From an uncultured Dorea sp. (GTDB taxonomy: Bacteria; Bacillota_A; Clostridia; Lachnospirales; Lachnospiraceae): 64,000 nt of DNA. Of this stretch, positions 41,301 to 49,351 are shown piece by piece (within the stretch, counting starts at the first letter, position 1; each line of letters starts with the position of its first letter). A program made the translations under genes and the position numbers. The notes below the pieces were generated by a model that saw only the letters and a list, made by a program, of their open reading frames with translations, made no database searches and had not been told where the DNA came from. Where the stretch lies: NCBI GenBank assembly GCA_910578865.1, contig CAJTRM010000001.1:62248-126247 (forward strand). The letters are read 5' to 3'.

Positions 41301-42739
41301 GGTATACTTTTGAGAACGGAAAATCCATGTATCGTGGAGAGGAAGTTGGAGAAGGCGGTTATGTATATTCTGAGCCTGGTATGTACGGAAATGTTGCATT
41401 GCTGGATATTGCTTCTATGCATCCGCATAGTGCGATTGCCGAAGTTCTGTTCGGAGTGAAGTTCACGACAGCGTTCCGCGATATTGTCGAGGGTCGTGTA
41501 AGTATCAAGCATGAGGCTTGGGACATCGTGAATAAGATGCTGGATGGTAAACTTACTCCTTACATTCAGAAAGTAATCAATGGCGAGATGACATCTAAGC
41601 AGCTTGCAGATGCTTTGAAGACGGCAATCAATTCCGTTTACGGTCTCACTTCTGCTTCGTTCGAGAATGCGTTCCGTGATTCGAGAAACATTGATAATAT
41701 CGTGGCGAAGCGTGGAGCTTTGTTCATGGTAGATTTGAAAAATGAGGTGCAGAAACGCGGATATACGGTCGCTCATATTAAGACCGATTCCATCAAGATT
41801 CCGGATGCGACACCGGAGATTATCCAGTTTGTTATGGATTTTGGTAAGAAGTACGGATATACATTTGAACACGAGGCTACATACGACAGAATGTGTCTGG
41901 TAAACGATGCTGTTTATATTGCCAGATACAAGGATGGAGATGGTCTCGGCAAATGGACAGCAACGGGAACTCAGTTCCAGATTCCTTATGTCTTCAAGAC
42001 CTTGTTCAGTAAGGAAGATGTTCTCTTTGAGGATATGGCGGAAACGAAAGAAGTCAAATCGGCTTTATATTTGGACATGAATGAGGAGCTTCCGCAGCTT
42101 ACGCCAGATGAAGAAAAAGAACTGGATAAGATTGATAAAGCATGGCACAGTGCGGCAGGAGGTACAGCATTGGAAGAAGTTGCCCAGAAATTTGGTTACA
42201 CCATGGAAGGCATAGGGGGACGGTATTCAGAACTTTGCGAAAAGAATGATAAGGCGCACGACTATCACTTTATCGGAAAAGTTGGGCGTTTCTGTCCCGT
42301 TAAGCCTGATACTGGCGGCGGAGTGCTTCTCAGGGAGCAGAATGGTAAGTATTATGCTGCAACTGGCTCATCCGGATTTCGCTGGCTTGAATCTGAAATG
42401 GTTCGTGAACTGAATAAGGAAAATGATATTGACCGGTCTTATTATGACAATCTTGTGGATGAAGCTGTTAAAACTATCTCATCGTATGGTGATTTTGAAT
42501 GGTTTGTATCGGATGATCCGTATGTTAAGGAGCTTGGAGCAAACGATGCGGATGTTGATATTCCCGAACCGTGGCTTCCGCCGTGTGGCGATATGAAGTA
42601 TGCTACATGTTTTGACTGCCCGAAATTTCATGATGATGAGTTCCACATGGATTGTGACCTTGGGTATGATATTTCGGAAATTGTTGCAAAGCGTGAATTT
42701 ATGAATCTTCCGGAAGAGGAAGAATTACCATTTATTTAA
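38360..42739 (+). CDS. SF3 helicase-primase-family B DNA polymerase fusion
   Basis: A 1459-aa replication protein. Residues 1-150 are a D5-N-like region and residues 160-330 an SF3/D5 ATPase with Walker A GAAGTGKST at 183-191. Residues 480-610 fit an archaeo-eukaryotic primase (VIDFDIPDEDGN near 517, KSGAGIHLHYIY near 553). The polymerase has exonuclease motifs FYDVEVF (715), GFNCRRYDNHI and YCDNDVIAT, then PolB motif A LLDIASMHP (1014), motif B KTAINSVYG (1087) and motif C IKTDS (1140), where Lys replaces the first Asp of the usual DTD. One chain thus unwinds, primes and copies DNA. It resembles DUF5906-containing phage proteins. Confidence 0.88.
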   Translation: MIDFLTISTRSKKRGVIEIYPKFIIKKSGDLMIRGGDFYAIWIEERGLWSTDEQDALQLIDRELDRYAEENRQRFDSDIIKVLHMWDAESGMIDSWHKYCQKQLRDSFHMLDEKLIFSNTPTNKKDYASKKLNYPLEAGDLSAYDKLMSVLYSEEERRKIEWAIGSVVSGDSKKLQKFMVLYGAAGTGKSTVLNIIQQLFEGYYSVFDAKALGSASNSFALEAFKSNPLVAIQHDGDLSRIEDNTRLNSLVSHELMTVNEKFKSTYANRFKCFLFMGTNKPVKITDAKSGLIRRLIDVSPSGNKLNPKEYKTIVKQVGFELGAIAYHCQEVYLSDTGMFDDYIPISMLGASNDFYNYIIDSYHVFKKEDGTTLKAAWEMYKTYCDEAKVLYSLPQRAFKEELKNYFRNYDERFNLEDGSRVRSYYSGFRTEKFEPEKNPGGENGKTKSGTSIGGDSRISFRQVHSDFPSEFDICGRDFPAQYASSKETPTKKWEEVTTKLSELDTSRLHYVKVPENHIVIDFDIPDEDGNKSFEKNLEAASKWPPTYAELSKSGAGIHLHYIYTGDPTMLSRIYDDHIEVKVFSGKSSLRRKLSKCNDLPIATISSGLPMKGENKMVNFDAIKSEKGLRTLIKRNLEKEIHPGTKPSIDFIYKILEDAYSSDLNYDVTDMRNAVLAFAASSTHQADYCIKLVNKMQFKSADASEGVKNDEAKLIFYDVEVFPNLFLVNWKIEGEGKPVVRMINPTPTEIEELMRFRLVGFNCRRYDNHILYARLMGYTNEQLYNLSQKIVGAKKGANRDCFFGEAYNVSYTDVYDFASAGNKKSLKKLEIEMGNISIKELEKKGFSDTEIRIIKAGTHHQELGLPWDEPVPEELWTKVAEYCDNDVIATEAAFIYLKADWTARQILADLAGMTVNDTTNTLTTRIIFGNERKPQDQFHYRNLAEPVYDLDEATYNFLAEACPEMMQQTHGEAGSFLPYFPGYTFENGKSMYRGEEVGEGGYVYSEPGMYGNVALLDIASMHPHSAIAEVLFGVKFTTAFRDIVEGRVSIKHEAWDIVNKMLDGKLTPYIQKVINGEMTSKQLADALKTAINSVYGLTSASFENAFRDSRNIDNIVAKRGALFMVDLKNEVQKRGYTVAHIKTDSIKIPDATPEIIQFVMDFGKKYGYTFEHEATYDRMCLVNDAVYIARYKDGDGLGKWTATGTQFQIPYVFKTLFSKEDVLFEDMAETKEVKSALYLDMNEELPQLTPDEEKELDKIDKAWHSAAGGTALEEVAQKFGYTMEGIGGRYSELCEKNDKAHDYHFIGKVGRFCPVKPDTGGGVLLREQNGKYYAATGSSGFRWLESEMVRELNKENDIDRSYYDNLVDEAVKTISSYGDFEWFVSDDPYVKELGANDADVDIPEPWLPPCGDMKYATCFDCPKFHDDEFHMDCDLGYDISEIVAKREFMNLPEEEELPFI

Positions 42740-42758
42740 AGAAAAGGAGATATAAAAA

Positions 42759-43244
42759 ATGGCTAACAGAGTGAATGACAACATTATTATGGAGAACGCG
42801 AGAATTATATTTAGAAACTTCTCTGGAAAAGAATCTAAGTATAACCGCAAAGGCAGCCGGAACTTCTGTGTCATCATCGATGACGTGGATCTGGCAAAGA
42901 AGCTCGGTGACGAGGGCTGGAATATTCGCATTCTTGAAGCCCGTGAAGAGGGAGATGAGCCGAAGTATTATCTTCAGGTGCAGGTAAGTTATGATAATAT
43001 TCCGCCCAAAGTGTACATGGTTACAAGGAAGACCAAAACACTGTTGGATGATGAGTCGATTGCTTCTCTGGACTATGCGGAGATTCGCAATGTTGATCTG
43101 ACTATCCGTCCATACAACTGGGAAGTCAGCGACAAAACCGGTGTTAAGGCGTATCTGAAGACGATGTATGTAACCATCGAGGAGGACGAGTTTGCCGATA
43201 AGTATGACTCTCTGGAAGGGCCGGACGAAGTACCGTTCAACTAA
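42759..43244 (+). CDS. Phage single-stranded DNA-binding protein
   Basis: A 161-aa protein. NARIIFRNFSGKESKYNRKGSRNFCV opens an OB-fold-like beta domain (residues 12-40), and the C-terminus is acidic and ends DEVPFN, close to the SSB tip DDIPF that binds replication partners. It directly follows the replication polyprotein. Probably coats template DNA. Confidence 0.8.
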   Translation: MANRVNDNIIMENARIIFRNFSGKESKYNRKGSRNFCVIIDDVDLAKKLGDEGWNIRILEAREEGDEPKYYLQVQVSYDNIPPKVYMVTRKTKTLLDDESIASLDYAEIRNVDLTIRPYNWEVSDKTGVKAYLKTMYVTIEEDEFADKYDSLEGPDEVPFN

Positions 43245-43256
43245 ATTATATTTTGG

Positions 43257-43289
43257 GAGCCACTGTCTGAATTGGCGGTGGCTCTTTTA
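43257..43289 (+). terminator. Terminator after the SSB gene
   Basis: GAGCCAC / GTGGCTC 7-bp stem with a loop of 14 bases, then TTTT. Confidence 0.8.
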
Positions 43290-43305
43290 TGAAAGGAGAA
43301 AAGGT

Positions 43306-43488
43306 ATGAACGATAAATTTCCATATGTTGTAGGACAAAGAGCCGCAATGTTCCATGATGGAAAATGGAATGAGGGAAAAATAGTCGAAGGATATAGATT
43401 TAGAGATGGCATTGTAACCATTTTGACTGATGATGGTAAAAAACTTTGGTGCGGAGAAGCGAGAAAGGATCTTTATCGTAAATTATAA
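43306..43488 (+). CDS. Small beta-rich phage protein
   Basis: A 60-aa protein (VVGQRAAMFHDGKWNEGKIV, IVTILTDDGKKLWCGEAR) with the look of a small SH3-like or KOW-like barrel. The ATG at 43306 has AAAGGAG. Function unknown. Confidence 0.65.
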   Translation: MNDKFPYVVGQRAAMFHDGKWNEGKIVEGYRFRDGIVTILTDDGKKLWCGEARKDLYRKL

Positions 43489-43514
43489 AATTGTGATAAC
43501 GAAAGGAGAAAATT

Positions 43515-44453
43515 ATGCCATTTTGGAAGAAAAAGAAACCAAAGCAGCAGAAGTATACAGCCAAACTAAAACCTGCTGTTGCTCCGGCAAAACCGCTTCC
43601 TAAAGCAGAAGAAAAACAGAAACCATCTTATCTGCCGCCTAAGTATGAGCCACCGAAGATGCCGGATTATATTTTGAAAAAAGAAAAGCCTGAAAAAGAT
43701 ACCGCATCTCCAACGATTCCACAGAAGAAGTTAGATGCGAGAAAAGAGTTTCTAAGAGTGTTCGGACGGCTTACCACTCATCATCGGGCATGGGATGTGT
43801 GGAGAGATTTTGTAGTGATGTTTGCCTGTTCTCTGTCCAATCCGATTGACAAAAACCACTACGATGAGAGAGAAAAAAGATATTTAAAAATCATCAACAA
43901 ATACAGCAAAGACGATCAGAAACTGTTTCCTGAACTTGCCGCTCATACAGTCATGGCTTTGGAAGAAAATCCAGAGCAGGACTTCCTGGGCGGTATTTTT
44001 ATAGAATTGAGACTTTATGACGAGCATAGGGGACAATTTTTCACGCCATATCATGTGTGCGACTTAATGGCAAAAATAGCAGTTAATGATATTTCAAAGG
44101 AAATTGATGAGAAGGGTTACGTCACAATTCACGATCCATGCTGCGGAGCAGGAGCGACATTGATTGCTAGTGTTCACGAAGTCAGACGGCAGTTAGAAAA
44201 GATGAATCTTAATTATCAGAACCATGTTCTTGTTGTGGCGCAGGACATTGATGAGGTTGTTGCGCTGATGTGTTATATTCATCTATCGCTTCTTGGTGTA
44301 GCCGCATACATCAAGGTTGGCGATGTGTTTACAGACCCAATTAAAGAGGGTGATTCAACTGAAAACTATTGGTTTACTATGATGTACTTTTCGGACATTT
44401 GGCAAACTAGAAGGCTGATTTACAGAATGAATGATATTTTGAAAGGAAATTAG
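43515..44453 (+). CDS. N6-adenine methylase-like protein lacking NPPY
   Basis: A 312-aa protein. A Lys/Pro-rich N-terminus (1-75) precedes a methylase-like domain: GQFFTPYHVCDLMAKI (about residue 177), SAM motif I HDPCCGAGATLIA (about 211), then QDIDEVVALMCYIHLSLLG. The expected catalytic NPPY/F tetrapeptide is absent; after GDVFTDPI comes ENYWFTMMYFSDIW. This matches a phage subgroup annotated as DNA methylases, but activity is doubtful. It precedes the SF2 helicase by 5 bases. Confidence 0.72.
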   Translation: MPFWKKKKPKQQKYTAKLKPAVAPAKPLPKAEEKQKPSYLPPKYEPPKMPDYILKKEKPEKDTASPTIPQKKLDARKEFLRVFGRLTTHHRAWDVWRDFVVMFACSLSNPIDKNHYDEREKRYLKIINKYSKDDQKLFPELAAHTVMALEENPEQDFLGGIFIELRLYDEHRGQFFTPYHVCDLMAKIAVNDISKEIDEKGYVTIHDPCCGAGATLIASVHEVRRQLEKMNLNYQNHVLVVAQDIDEVVALMCYIHLSLLGVAAYIKVGDVFTDPIKEGDSTENYWFTMMYFSDIWQTRRLIYRMNDILKGN

Positions 44454-44458
44454 GGGTA

Positions 44459-45721
44459 ATGGGACTTGAATTATACGATTACCAAATGAAAGCCGTTAAT
44501 CAAATGAAAAACGGTTGTATCCTTTGTGGTGATGTTGGTTCTGGCAAATCGAGGACAGCTCTTGCTTATTACTTCTTTCTGAACGGTGGAGAACTTCTTG
44601 GAGGTGTTGCTGGAGATAATTATGTTCCTATGGGAGACTCACCGAAAGATTTATACATTATAACAACTGCCCGGAAACGGGATACGAAGGAATGGGAGGG
44701 TGAGCTTTCGCCCTTCCTTCTTTCTACTAATCCAGAAGTGAGTTTATACCAGAACACGGTAATTGTTGATTCATGGAACAATATAAAAAAGTATGAAGAT
44801 GCTATGGATGCTTTCTTTATATTTGACGAACAGAGAGTTGTCGGTTCTGGAGCATGGGTAAAGTCGTTCTTGAAGATAGCGAAACACAACCAATGGATAC
44901 TGTTATCGGCTACTCCGGGAGATACATGGCAAGATTATATTCCAGTTTTTATTGCAAACGGATTCTATAAGAATCGGACAGAGTTCATCAGAGAGCACAT
45001 TGTCTACAGCCGATTCAGTAAGTTCCCGAAAGTGGATCGATATTTAAACACCGGGAAATTGATACGGCATAGGAACGATATTTTGGTAAACATGAACTTT
45101 AGACGAACCACGGTTTCGCATCACGAAGATGTGTTTGTTAAATATAGTATTGAAAAGTATAAGGATGTATCAAGAACCCGGTGGAATCCTTATACGGAAG
45201 AGCCGATCGTCAATGCTGGAGAACTTTGTTATGTTTGGAGGAAAATCGTAAACAGTGACCAATCAAGACAAATAGCTTTGTTAGAGATTGTGGAGAAACA
45301 TCCAAGAGCTATCATATTTTATAATTTTGACTATGAGCTTGATATATTAAAAAATTTGGCTTATGGGGATGATGTTGAGATTGCGGAATGGAACGGGCAT
45401 TGTCATCAACCGGTTCCAGATAGTAAGAAATGGGTATATTTAGTTCAATATAATGCTGGAGCTGAGGGATGGAACTGTATCAAAACAGATACCATTATAT
45501 TTTACTCGCAGAACTACTCCTATAAGATCATGAAACAATCATCTGGACGAATTGACAGATTGAATACACCATTCAAGGATTTGTATTATTATCATTTGAA
45601 ATCTCGTTCCGGGATTGATTTGGCAATTAGTAGGACATTAAAAGAAAAGAAAGATTTTAATGCGACAGGATACGCAAAGCGATACACGTTCGCTTCTGAA
45701 TCATTACCCAATGTCGCATAG
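44459..45721 (+). CDS. SF2/SNF2-like helicase
   Basis: A 420-aa protein with the order of SF2 motifs: LYDYQMKAVNQM (Q-motif region), Walker A CGDVGSGKSRTAL near residue 24, FIFDEQ as motif II near 120, LLSATPGDTWQDY as motif III, and the C-terminal domain with YNAGAEGWNCI and QSSGRIDRLNTPF as motifs V and VI. It should translocate on DNA, with a role in replication or repair. The previous gene is methylase-like, a pairing also seen in other phages. Confidence 0.85.
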   Translation: MGLELYDYQMKAVNQMKNGCILCGDVGSGKSRTALAYYFFLNGGELLGGVAGDNYVPMGDSPKDLYIITTARKRDTKEWEGELSPFLLSTNPEVSLYQNTVIVDSWNNIKKYEDAMDAFFIFDEQRVVGSGAWVKSFLKIAKHNQWILLSATPGDTWQDYIPVFIANGFYKNRTEFIREHIVYSRFSKFPKVDRYLNTGKLIRHRNDILVNMNFRRTTVSHHEDVFVKYSIEKYKDVSRTRWNPYTEEPIVNAGELCYVWRKIVNSDQSRQIALLEIVEKHPRAIIFYNFDYELDILKNLAYGDDVEIAEWNGHCHQPVPDSKKWVYLVQYNAGAEGWNCIKTDTIIFYSQNYSYKIMKQSSGRIDRLNTPFKDLYYYHLKSRSGIDLAISRTLKEKKDFNATGYAKRYTFASESLPNVA

Positions 45722-45734
45722 AGAGGAGAATTCG

Positions 45735-45908
45735 ATGAAAAACAAATCTGATACTTTTCTGGTAAGTTTTGACTATACACATGGAGACATTCCGGTGTTG
45801 ATTGTTGGAAGACGAGGAACAGAAAAAGAAATTGATATTGTCAATGCTTTCAAAGGTAATGAAGCAAAAGAACTGTATCAGAAACTTACAAAGAAAGTGG
45901 GTATATAA
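45735..45908 (+). CDS. Small phage protein
   Basis: A 57-aa soluble protein (DTFLVSFDYTHGDIPVLIVG, then a helical NAFKGNEAKELYQKL). Beta-beta-helix pattern. The ATG at 45735 has GAGGAG. No family. Confidence 0.62.
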   Translation: MKNKSDTFLVSFDYTHGDIPVLIVGRRGTEKEIDIVNAFKGNEAKELYQKLTKKVGI

Positions 45909-45911
45909 AAC

Positions 45912-46079
45912 ATGTTTTATAAAGATAGAGATAACAATTTCTACTTTTTTAGTATCCTTACCAATGAAGATCTTAAAAACGAAGAGATAGAAAAAAGAAA
46001 AATAGTTGGGCTTCTTGCCACTTTCTGTTTGGGATTTGATTTGGTAATGACAGTTTTAGCGGTTTTAGCAATTTTATAA
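45912..46079 (+). CDS. 55-aa single-pass membrane protein
   Basis: Begins MFYKDRDNNFYFFSILTNED, a polar half followed by a C-terminal hydrophobic helix (VGLLATFCLGFDLVMTVLAV) running to the end. Tail-anchored layout. It starts 3 bases after the preceding stop, with AAAGTGGG as a weak ribosome site. Confidence 0.62.
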   Translation: MFYKDRDNNFYFFSILTNEDLKNEEIEKRKIVGLLATFCLGFDLVMTVLAVLAIL

Positions 46080-46094
46080 GTAAAGGAGAAGACA

Positions 46095-46403
46095 ATGGAT
46101 ACAACCGAACTCCAAGAAGCTTGTAAACTCCTATCCGCAGCGTTGAAAGCATTTGGAATCTCATTACAAGAAGCAGCTCAAGCTTTTTCCAAAATATTTA
46201 ACGATGTCATAGAAGAAACAGCAAGTAATTTTGAAGATTTTCTAAAATGTATGCGAAAAAAGGCAAAGGAACCTAAAAAGCCAAATGGGGTACCGCCTAT
46301 CAAATATCATAAGAAGGATTATCTTCACAATCAGAATATATCTACCTATAGAGTAAATAAAAAAGTTCAGAAGAATTTGCCGTATCAGCGCCGAAACTAT
46401 TAG
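46095..46403 (+). CDS. Helical phage protein with basic tail
   Basis: A 102-aa protein: an amphipathic helical half (LQEACKLLSAALKAFGISLQ, EAAQAFSKIFNDVIEE) and a basic tail rich in Lys, Pro and Tyr. The stop codon lies inside a terminator hairpin. Function unknown. Confidence 0.65.
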   Translation: MDTTELQEACKLLSAALKAFGISLQEAAQAFSKIFNDVIEETASNFEDFLKCMRKKAKEPKKPNGVPPIKYHKKDYLHNQNISTYRVNKKVQKNLPYQRRNY

Positions 46404-46413
46404 GGCGCTTTTT
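46387..46413 (+). terminator. Terminator overlapping a stop codon
   Basis: AGCGCC / GGCGCT stem with an 11-base loop that holds the TAG, then TTTTTAT. Confidence 0.8.
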
Positions 46414-46435
46414 ATATTTGAAAGGAGAAAACGAG

Positions 46436-47326
46436 ATGAACGGAAATTGTAAAGTATTTGAAAGTAATGAGGGGAATGTATTTAAGTATGTTTTTACAGG
46501 GGAAGATTATGTTGTGGAGGCGGTTTTATATCGCTATGAAAGTTTTATGAAAAGAACTGTAATATGTTGCTCAACAATGAGCGGATGTCCAGTTGGATGT
46601 AAGTTTTGCGGAACAGGAAATAAATTTATTCGCAATCTCGATTCCGACGAGATTGTTGGGCAGATTATTGCTATCCTTTCGGATAAGAAAATTTTTTCAT
46701 CTATTCAGGATGCGGAAAGATTCCAAATTATGTTTATGTCAATGGGGGAACCAATGCTGAATTGGGGAAACGTGGAGTCTGCAATTAGGAAATTACATTC
46801 AAAGTTCCCGAAAGCAGAGTTGCTTCTGTCAACTATTGGACCTAATGAACCGGAAAATTTTAATAAGCTGTTGAAGCTATCTTGCGAAATCGAGAAAATC
46901 GGGCTTCAGTTTTCGATTCACAAAGCGTGGGACTACCAGCGTGATATTTTGATTCCGTATAAGGATAAAATGTCCCTTGCCCAGATCAGAGACTATGGAA
47001 TTCTCTGGTGGAAAGAAACAGGTAGAAAGCCCTATCTCAATTATTGCTTGGATGGAACGAACGGCTCTAAACCGAATGCAGATCAATTGATGGATTTATT
47101 TAGTCCTTTGATATTCTGCTTTACATTTTCCGTAGTCTGTTCAAAAGACGAAAATATGAAAGACGCTGGTTATAAAAATCTTTCTCAAATTCGCCAATTT
47201 GAACAGCAGTTTTTAAGAAAAGGATATAACACCAGAATTTTTAATCCTGATGGTCAGGATGATATTGGTGGAGGATGTGGTCAACTTTGGTATGTGCAGC
47301 AATGGATGAAAGAACATGGGAGGTAG
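46436..47326 (+). CDS. RlmN/Cfr-type radical SAM methyltransferase homologue
   Basis: A 296-aa protein with the radical SAM cluster GCPVGCKFCGTG near residue 60, preceded at the right distance by a Cys (CCSTMSG) that matches the RlmN Cys118, then FMSMGEPMLNW and the C-terminal GGGCGQLW whose Cys matches RlmN Cys355. Both methyl-transfer cysteines are thus present. RlmN and Cfr methylate adenine C2 or C8 in 23S rRNA (and tRNA for RlmN). It is shorter than RlmN (about 350-380 aa) because the N-terminal accessory domain is missing. The target in phage biology is unknown. Confidence 0.85.
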   Translation: MNGNCKVFESNEGNVFKYVFTGEDYVVEAVLYRYESFMKRTVICCSTMSGCPVGCKFCGTGNKFIRNLDSDEIVGQIIAILSDKKIFSSIQDAERFQIMFMSMGEPMLNWGNVESAIRKLHSKFPKAELLLSTIGPNEPENFNKLLKLSCEIEKIGLQFSIHKAWDYQRDILIPYKDKMSLAQIRDYGILWWKETGRKPYLNYCLDGTNGSKPNADQLMDLFSPLIFCFTFSVVCSKDENMKDAGYKNLSQIRQFEQQFLRKGYNTRIFNPDGQDDIGGGCGQLWYVQQWMKEHGR

Positions 47327-47335
47327 TAATCAGAA

Positions 47336-47647
47336 ATGCGAACGATTTATAAATACCCACTAACACCTGCGACTGAACAGATTATAAAGGTTCCTCTTCT
47401 TAAAACAGATCCATATACGGCTGTAAAGATTAAGCAACAAATCTTAAAGCTGGATGTTCAGGAAAATACACCGTGTCTATGGATAATGGTTGATAGCGAA
47501 CAGCGTGAACGAGCTGTAAAAGTAACTCTTTGCGGAACTGGCCAGAAATGTTATGAACCTATTGAGGATTATATTGATTCGTTTCAGGTACAACAAAACA
47601 GCGGTGCTAACTTTGTGTTTCATGTGTTTGTTAGAGAACACGAATGA
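47336..47647 (+). CDS. DUF7352-like phage protein
   Basis: A 103-aa beta-rich protein (MRTIYKYPLTPATEQIIKVP, PCLWIMVDSE, FVFHVFVRE). The opening TIYKYPL followed by a short sandwich fold is a pattern of small phage proteins assigned to DUF7352, by recollection. Function unknown. Confidence 0.65.
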   Translation: MRTIYKYPLTPATEQIIKVPLLKTDPYTAVKIKQQILKLDVQENTPCLWIMVDSEQRERAVKVTLCGTGQKCYEPIEDYIDSFQVQQNSGANFVFHVFVREHE

Positions 47648-47660
47648 AAGGAGAAAAACA

Positions 47661-48692
47661 ATGAGTACATATGTTATAGCAGTAGATTTTGATGGAACTT
47701 TATGCGAGAACAAGTATCCACAAATTGGTGATCCGAAAAACAATACCATCGCATATTTAAAAGACAAACAGCGTAACGGAGCAAAGGTTGTTTTGTGGAC
47801 ATGCCGGATAAATGAGCTTCTTGATGCGGCTGTCAGATGGTGTCGTAACCAGGGATTGATATTTGATGCGGTCAATCAGAATGTCCCAGAGATTATTGAG
47901 GAATTTGGCGGTGATACCAGAAAGATATTTGCGAATGAGTATATCGACGACCGAAACGTGATGCCCTTAAAAGAGGAAACAAAATCTAACCTTTTGACGT
48001 GGGCAGAGTTGGAAGTTGAGATTGCTTGCAAACACGAACGAGGAGACAGAGCCAAAGAAGAATGGGACTATGGCTGTGCTTGCTATGAGAGTGCATTGAA
48101 AGCTTTTAAAAGTCTTGAAGAAGATGGTCATACCGGTTTCAGCATCGGTCTTACAAAGCAGATTCTCAATCGGCTTATTGACGGAAATCCGTTGACTCCA
48201 ATAGAGGATACGGATGATATCTGGAGCGATATTGCTGATGTAAGTGGGGAGAATGGTGAAGTAATCAACTATCAGTGCAAACGAAAGAGTTCCCTGTTCA
48301 AATATGTCTATACCGATGGTTCAGTGGAATTTCGAGATGTTGATCGCTTTATCATGGTTGATACTATTACGAATACCACATGGCACTCTGGACTTGTAGA
48401 CCAGATTCTCAGGGAAAAATACCCGATTACTATGCCTTATATTCCAGCAGATAAACCTTACAAAGCTGTATGTGAGGAATATTTAACGGATAGGAAGAAT
48501 GGTGACTTCGATACAGTCGGTATTTTTAAAGTTATCGAGCCGGATGGAACGACTGCCGAGATCAACAGATATTTTAAGGATGCTCCAAATGGGTGGGAAG
48601 AAATCAATCTTGAGGAATTTAAGAGCCGACGGGCAATGCATTACGAGAGGCAAAATAGAGAACGTAAGGAGGTAGAAAATGGGAAGCACTAA
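47661..48692 (+). CDS. HAD-like hydrolase fused to a phage-specific C-terminal domain
   Basis: A 343-aa protein. Residues 1-115 are a small HAD domain with the catalytic VDFDGTLCENKYP (Asp nucleophile), VVLWTCR as motif II and NEYIDDRNVMP as the metal-binding motif. Residues 200-335 contain KRKSSLFKYVYTDGSVEFRD, which recalls stand-alone phage proteins. The fusion could dephosphorylate a nucleotide or sugar. The ATG at 47661 has AAAGGAG. Confidence 0.78.
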   Translation: MSTYVIAVDFDGTLCENKYPQIGDPKNNTIAYLKDKQRNGAKVVLWTCRINELLDAAVRWCRNQGLIFDAVNQNVPEIIEEFGGDTRKIFANEYIDDRNVMPLKEETKSNLLTWAELEVEIACKHERGDRAKEEWDYGCACYESALKAFKSLEEDGHTGFSIGLTKQILNRLIDGNPLTPIEDTDDIWSDIADVSGENGEVINYQCKRKSSLFKYVYTDGSVEFRDVDRFIMVDTITNTTWHSGLVDQILREKYPITMPYIPADKPYKAVCEEYLTDRKNGDFDTVGIFKVIEPDGTTAEINRYFKDAPNGWEEINLEEFKSRRAMHYERQNRERKEVENGKH

Positions 48693-48816
48693 AATTGATA
48701 TTTTGGTAGATGAGCTGAAGGAGTATTTGAATCCTGATTTCTACACCAAAGGTACTTCTACAATAGAGCGCCTTATCATTGCTGTTAGAGAGGAGGTCAA
48801 CAATGAACGAAAGTAA
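48679..48816 (+). CDS. 45-aa helical microprotein
   Basis: Begins MGSTKIDILVDELKEYLNPD. The ATG at 48679 has AAGGAGG and overlaps the HAD gene by 14 bases. It in turn overlaps the next gene by 14 bases and carries that gene's ribosome site (GAGGAGG). Function unknown. Confidence 0.68.
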   Translation: MGSTKIDILVDELKEYLNPDFYTKGTSTIERLIIAVREEVNNERK

Positions 48817-49066
48817 CTCTATCAAAAAACTAATCATGGATTTAGCTTCTCAGATTGCATTGGATGAAAATTTAGATACTGTACGTTTTCACATACGACC
48901 GCCGGAATATTCGTACACGGATTGTATATCAGTAACATTCTATAAAGAAAAACATGCAGTTGATAATATTTTTCCGATAAACGAGTTTTTAGATATGAAA
49001 TCAGATTTACGTTCATTTGCGATCAATACTTATCTAACAGCAATGGCAAATAAACTGAAAGGCTAA
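48803..49066 (+). CDS. Small phage protein
   Basis: An 87-aa protein with a helix-beta-helix layout (LIMDLASQIALDENLDTVRF, CISVTFYKEKHAV, SFAINTYLTAMANKLKG). The start at 48803 has GAGGAGG. No family recognised. Confidence 0.68.
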   Translation: MNESNSIKKLIMDLASQIALDENLDTVRFHIRPPEYSYTDCISVTFYKEKHAVDNIFPINEFLDMKSDLRSFAINTYLTAMANKLKG

Positions 49067-49080
49067 GAGGATAATAAAGT

Positions 49081-49278
49081 ATGGATAGTAAAAACTGTAC
49101 CACCTGCTCGAAAGCTATATTTTGTGAATCTTGGGGTGAATACAAGTGTAAAGAACGAAAAATACGGATTCATGATACAAATGAGGGAGCCTACTGCGGA
49201 TTATATTCCAAAGGGACTCCCTCAACTGATTGCCATTGCGAAATATGTATGGAGAAAGGAGGAACTGAGGATGAGTAA
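49081..49278 (+). CDS. Cys-rich small phage protein
   Basis: A 65-aa protein with CTTCSKAIFCESWGEYKC, YCGLY and CHCEIC: eight cysteines, which suggests one or two zinc sites. No Shine-Dalgarno better than GAGGAT is seen. It may be a regulator or adaptor. Confidence 0.65.
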   Translation: MDSKNCTTCSKAIFCESWGEYKCKERKIRIHDTNEGAYCGLYSKGTPSTDCHCEICMEKGGTEDE

Positions 49279-49351
49279 AACATAGAATTAAAATCGAGAA
49301 GTAAGACAACTGAATAAGGAACTAAAAACTCAAATTTGAAAGGAGAAAGTT

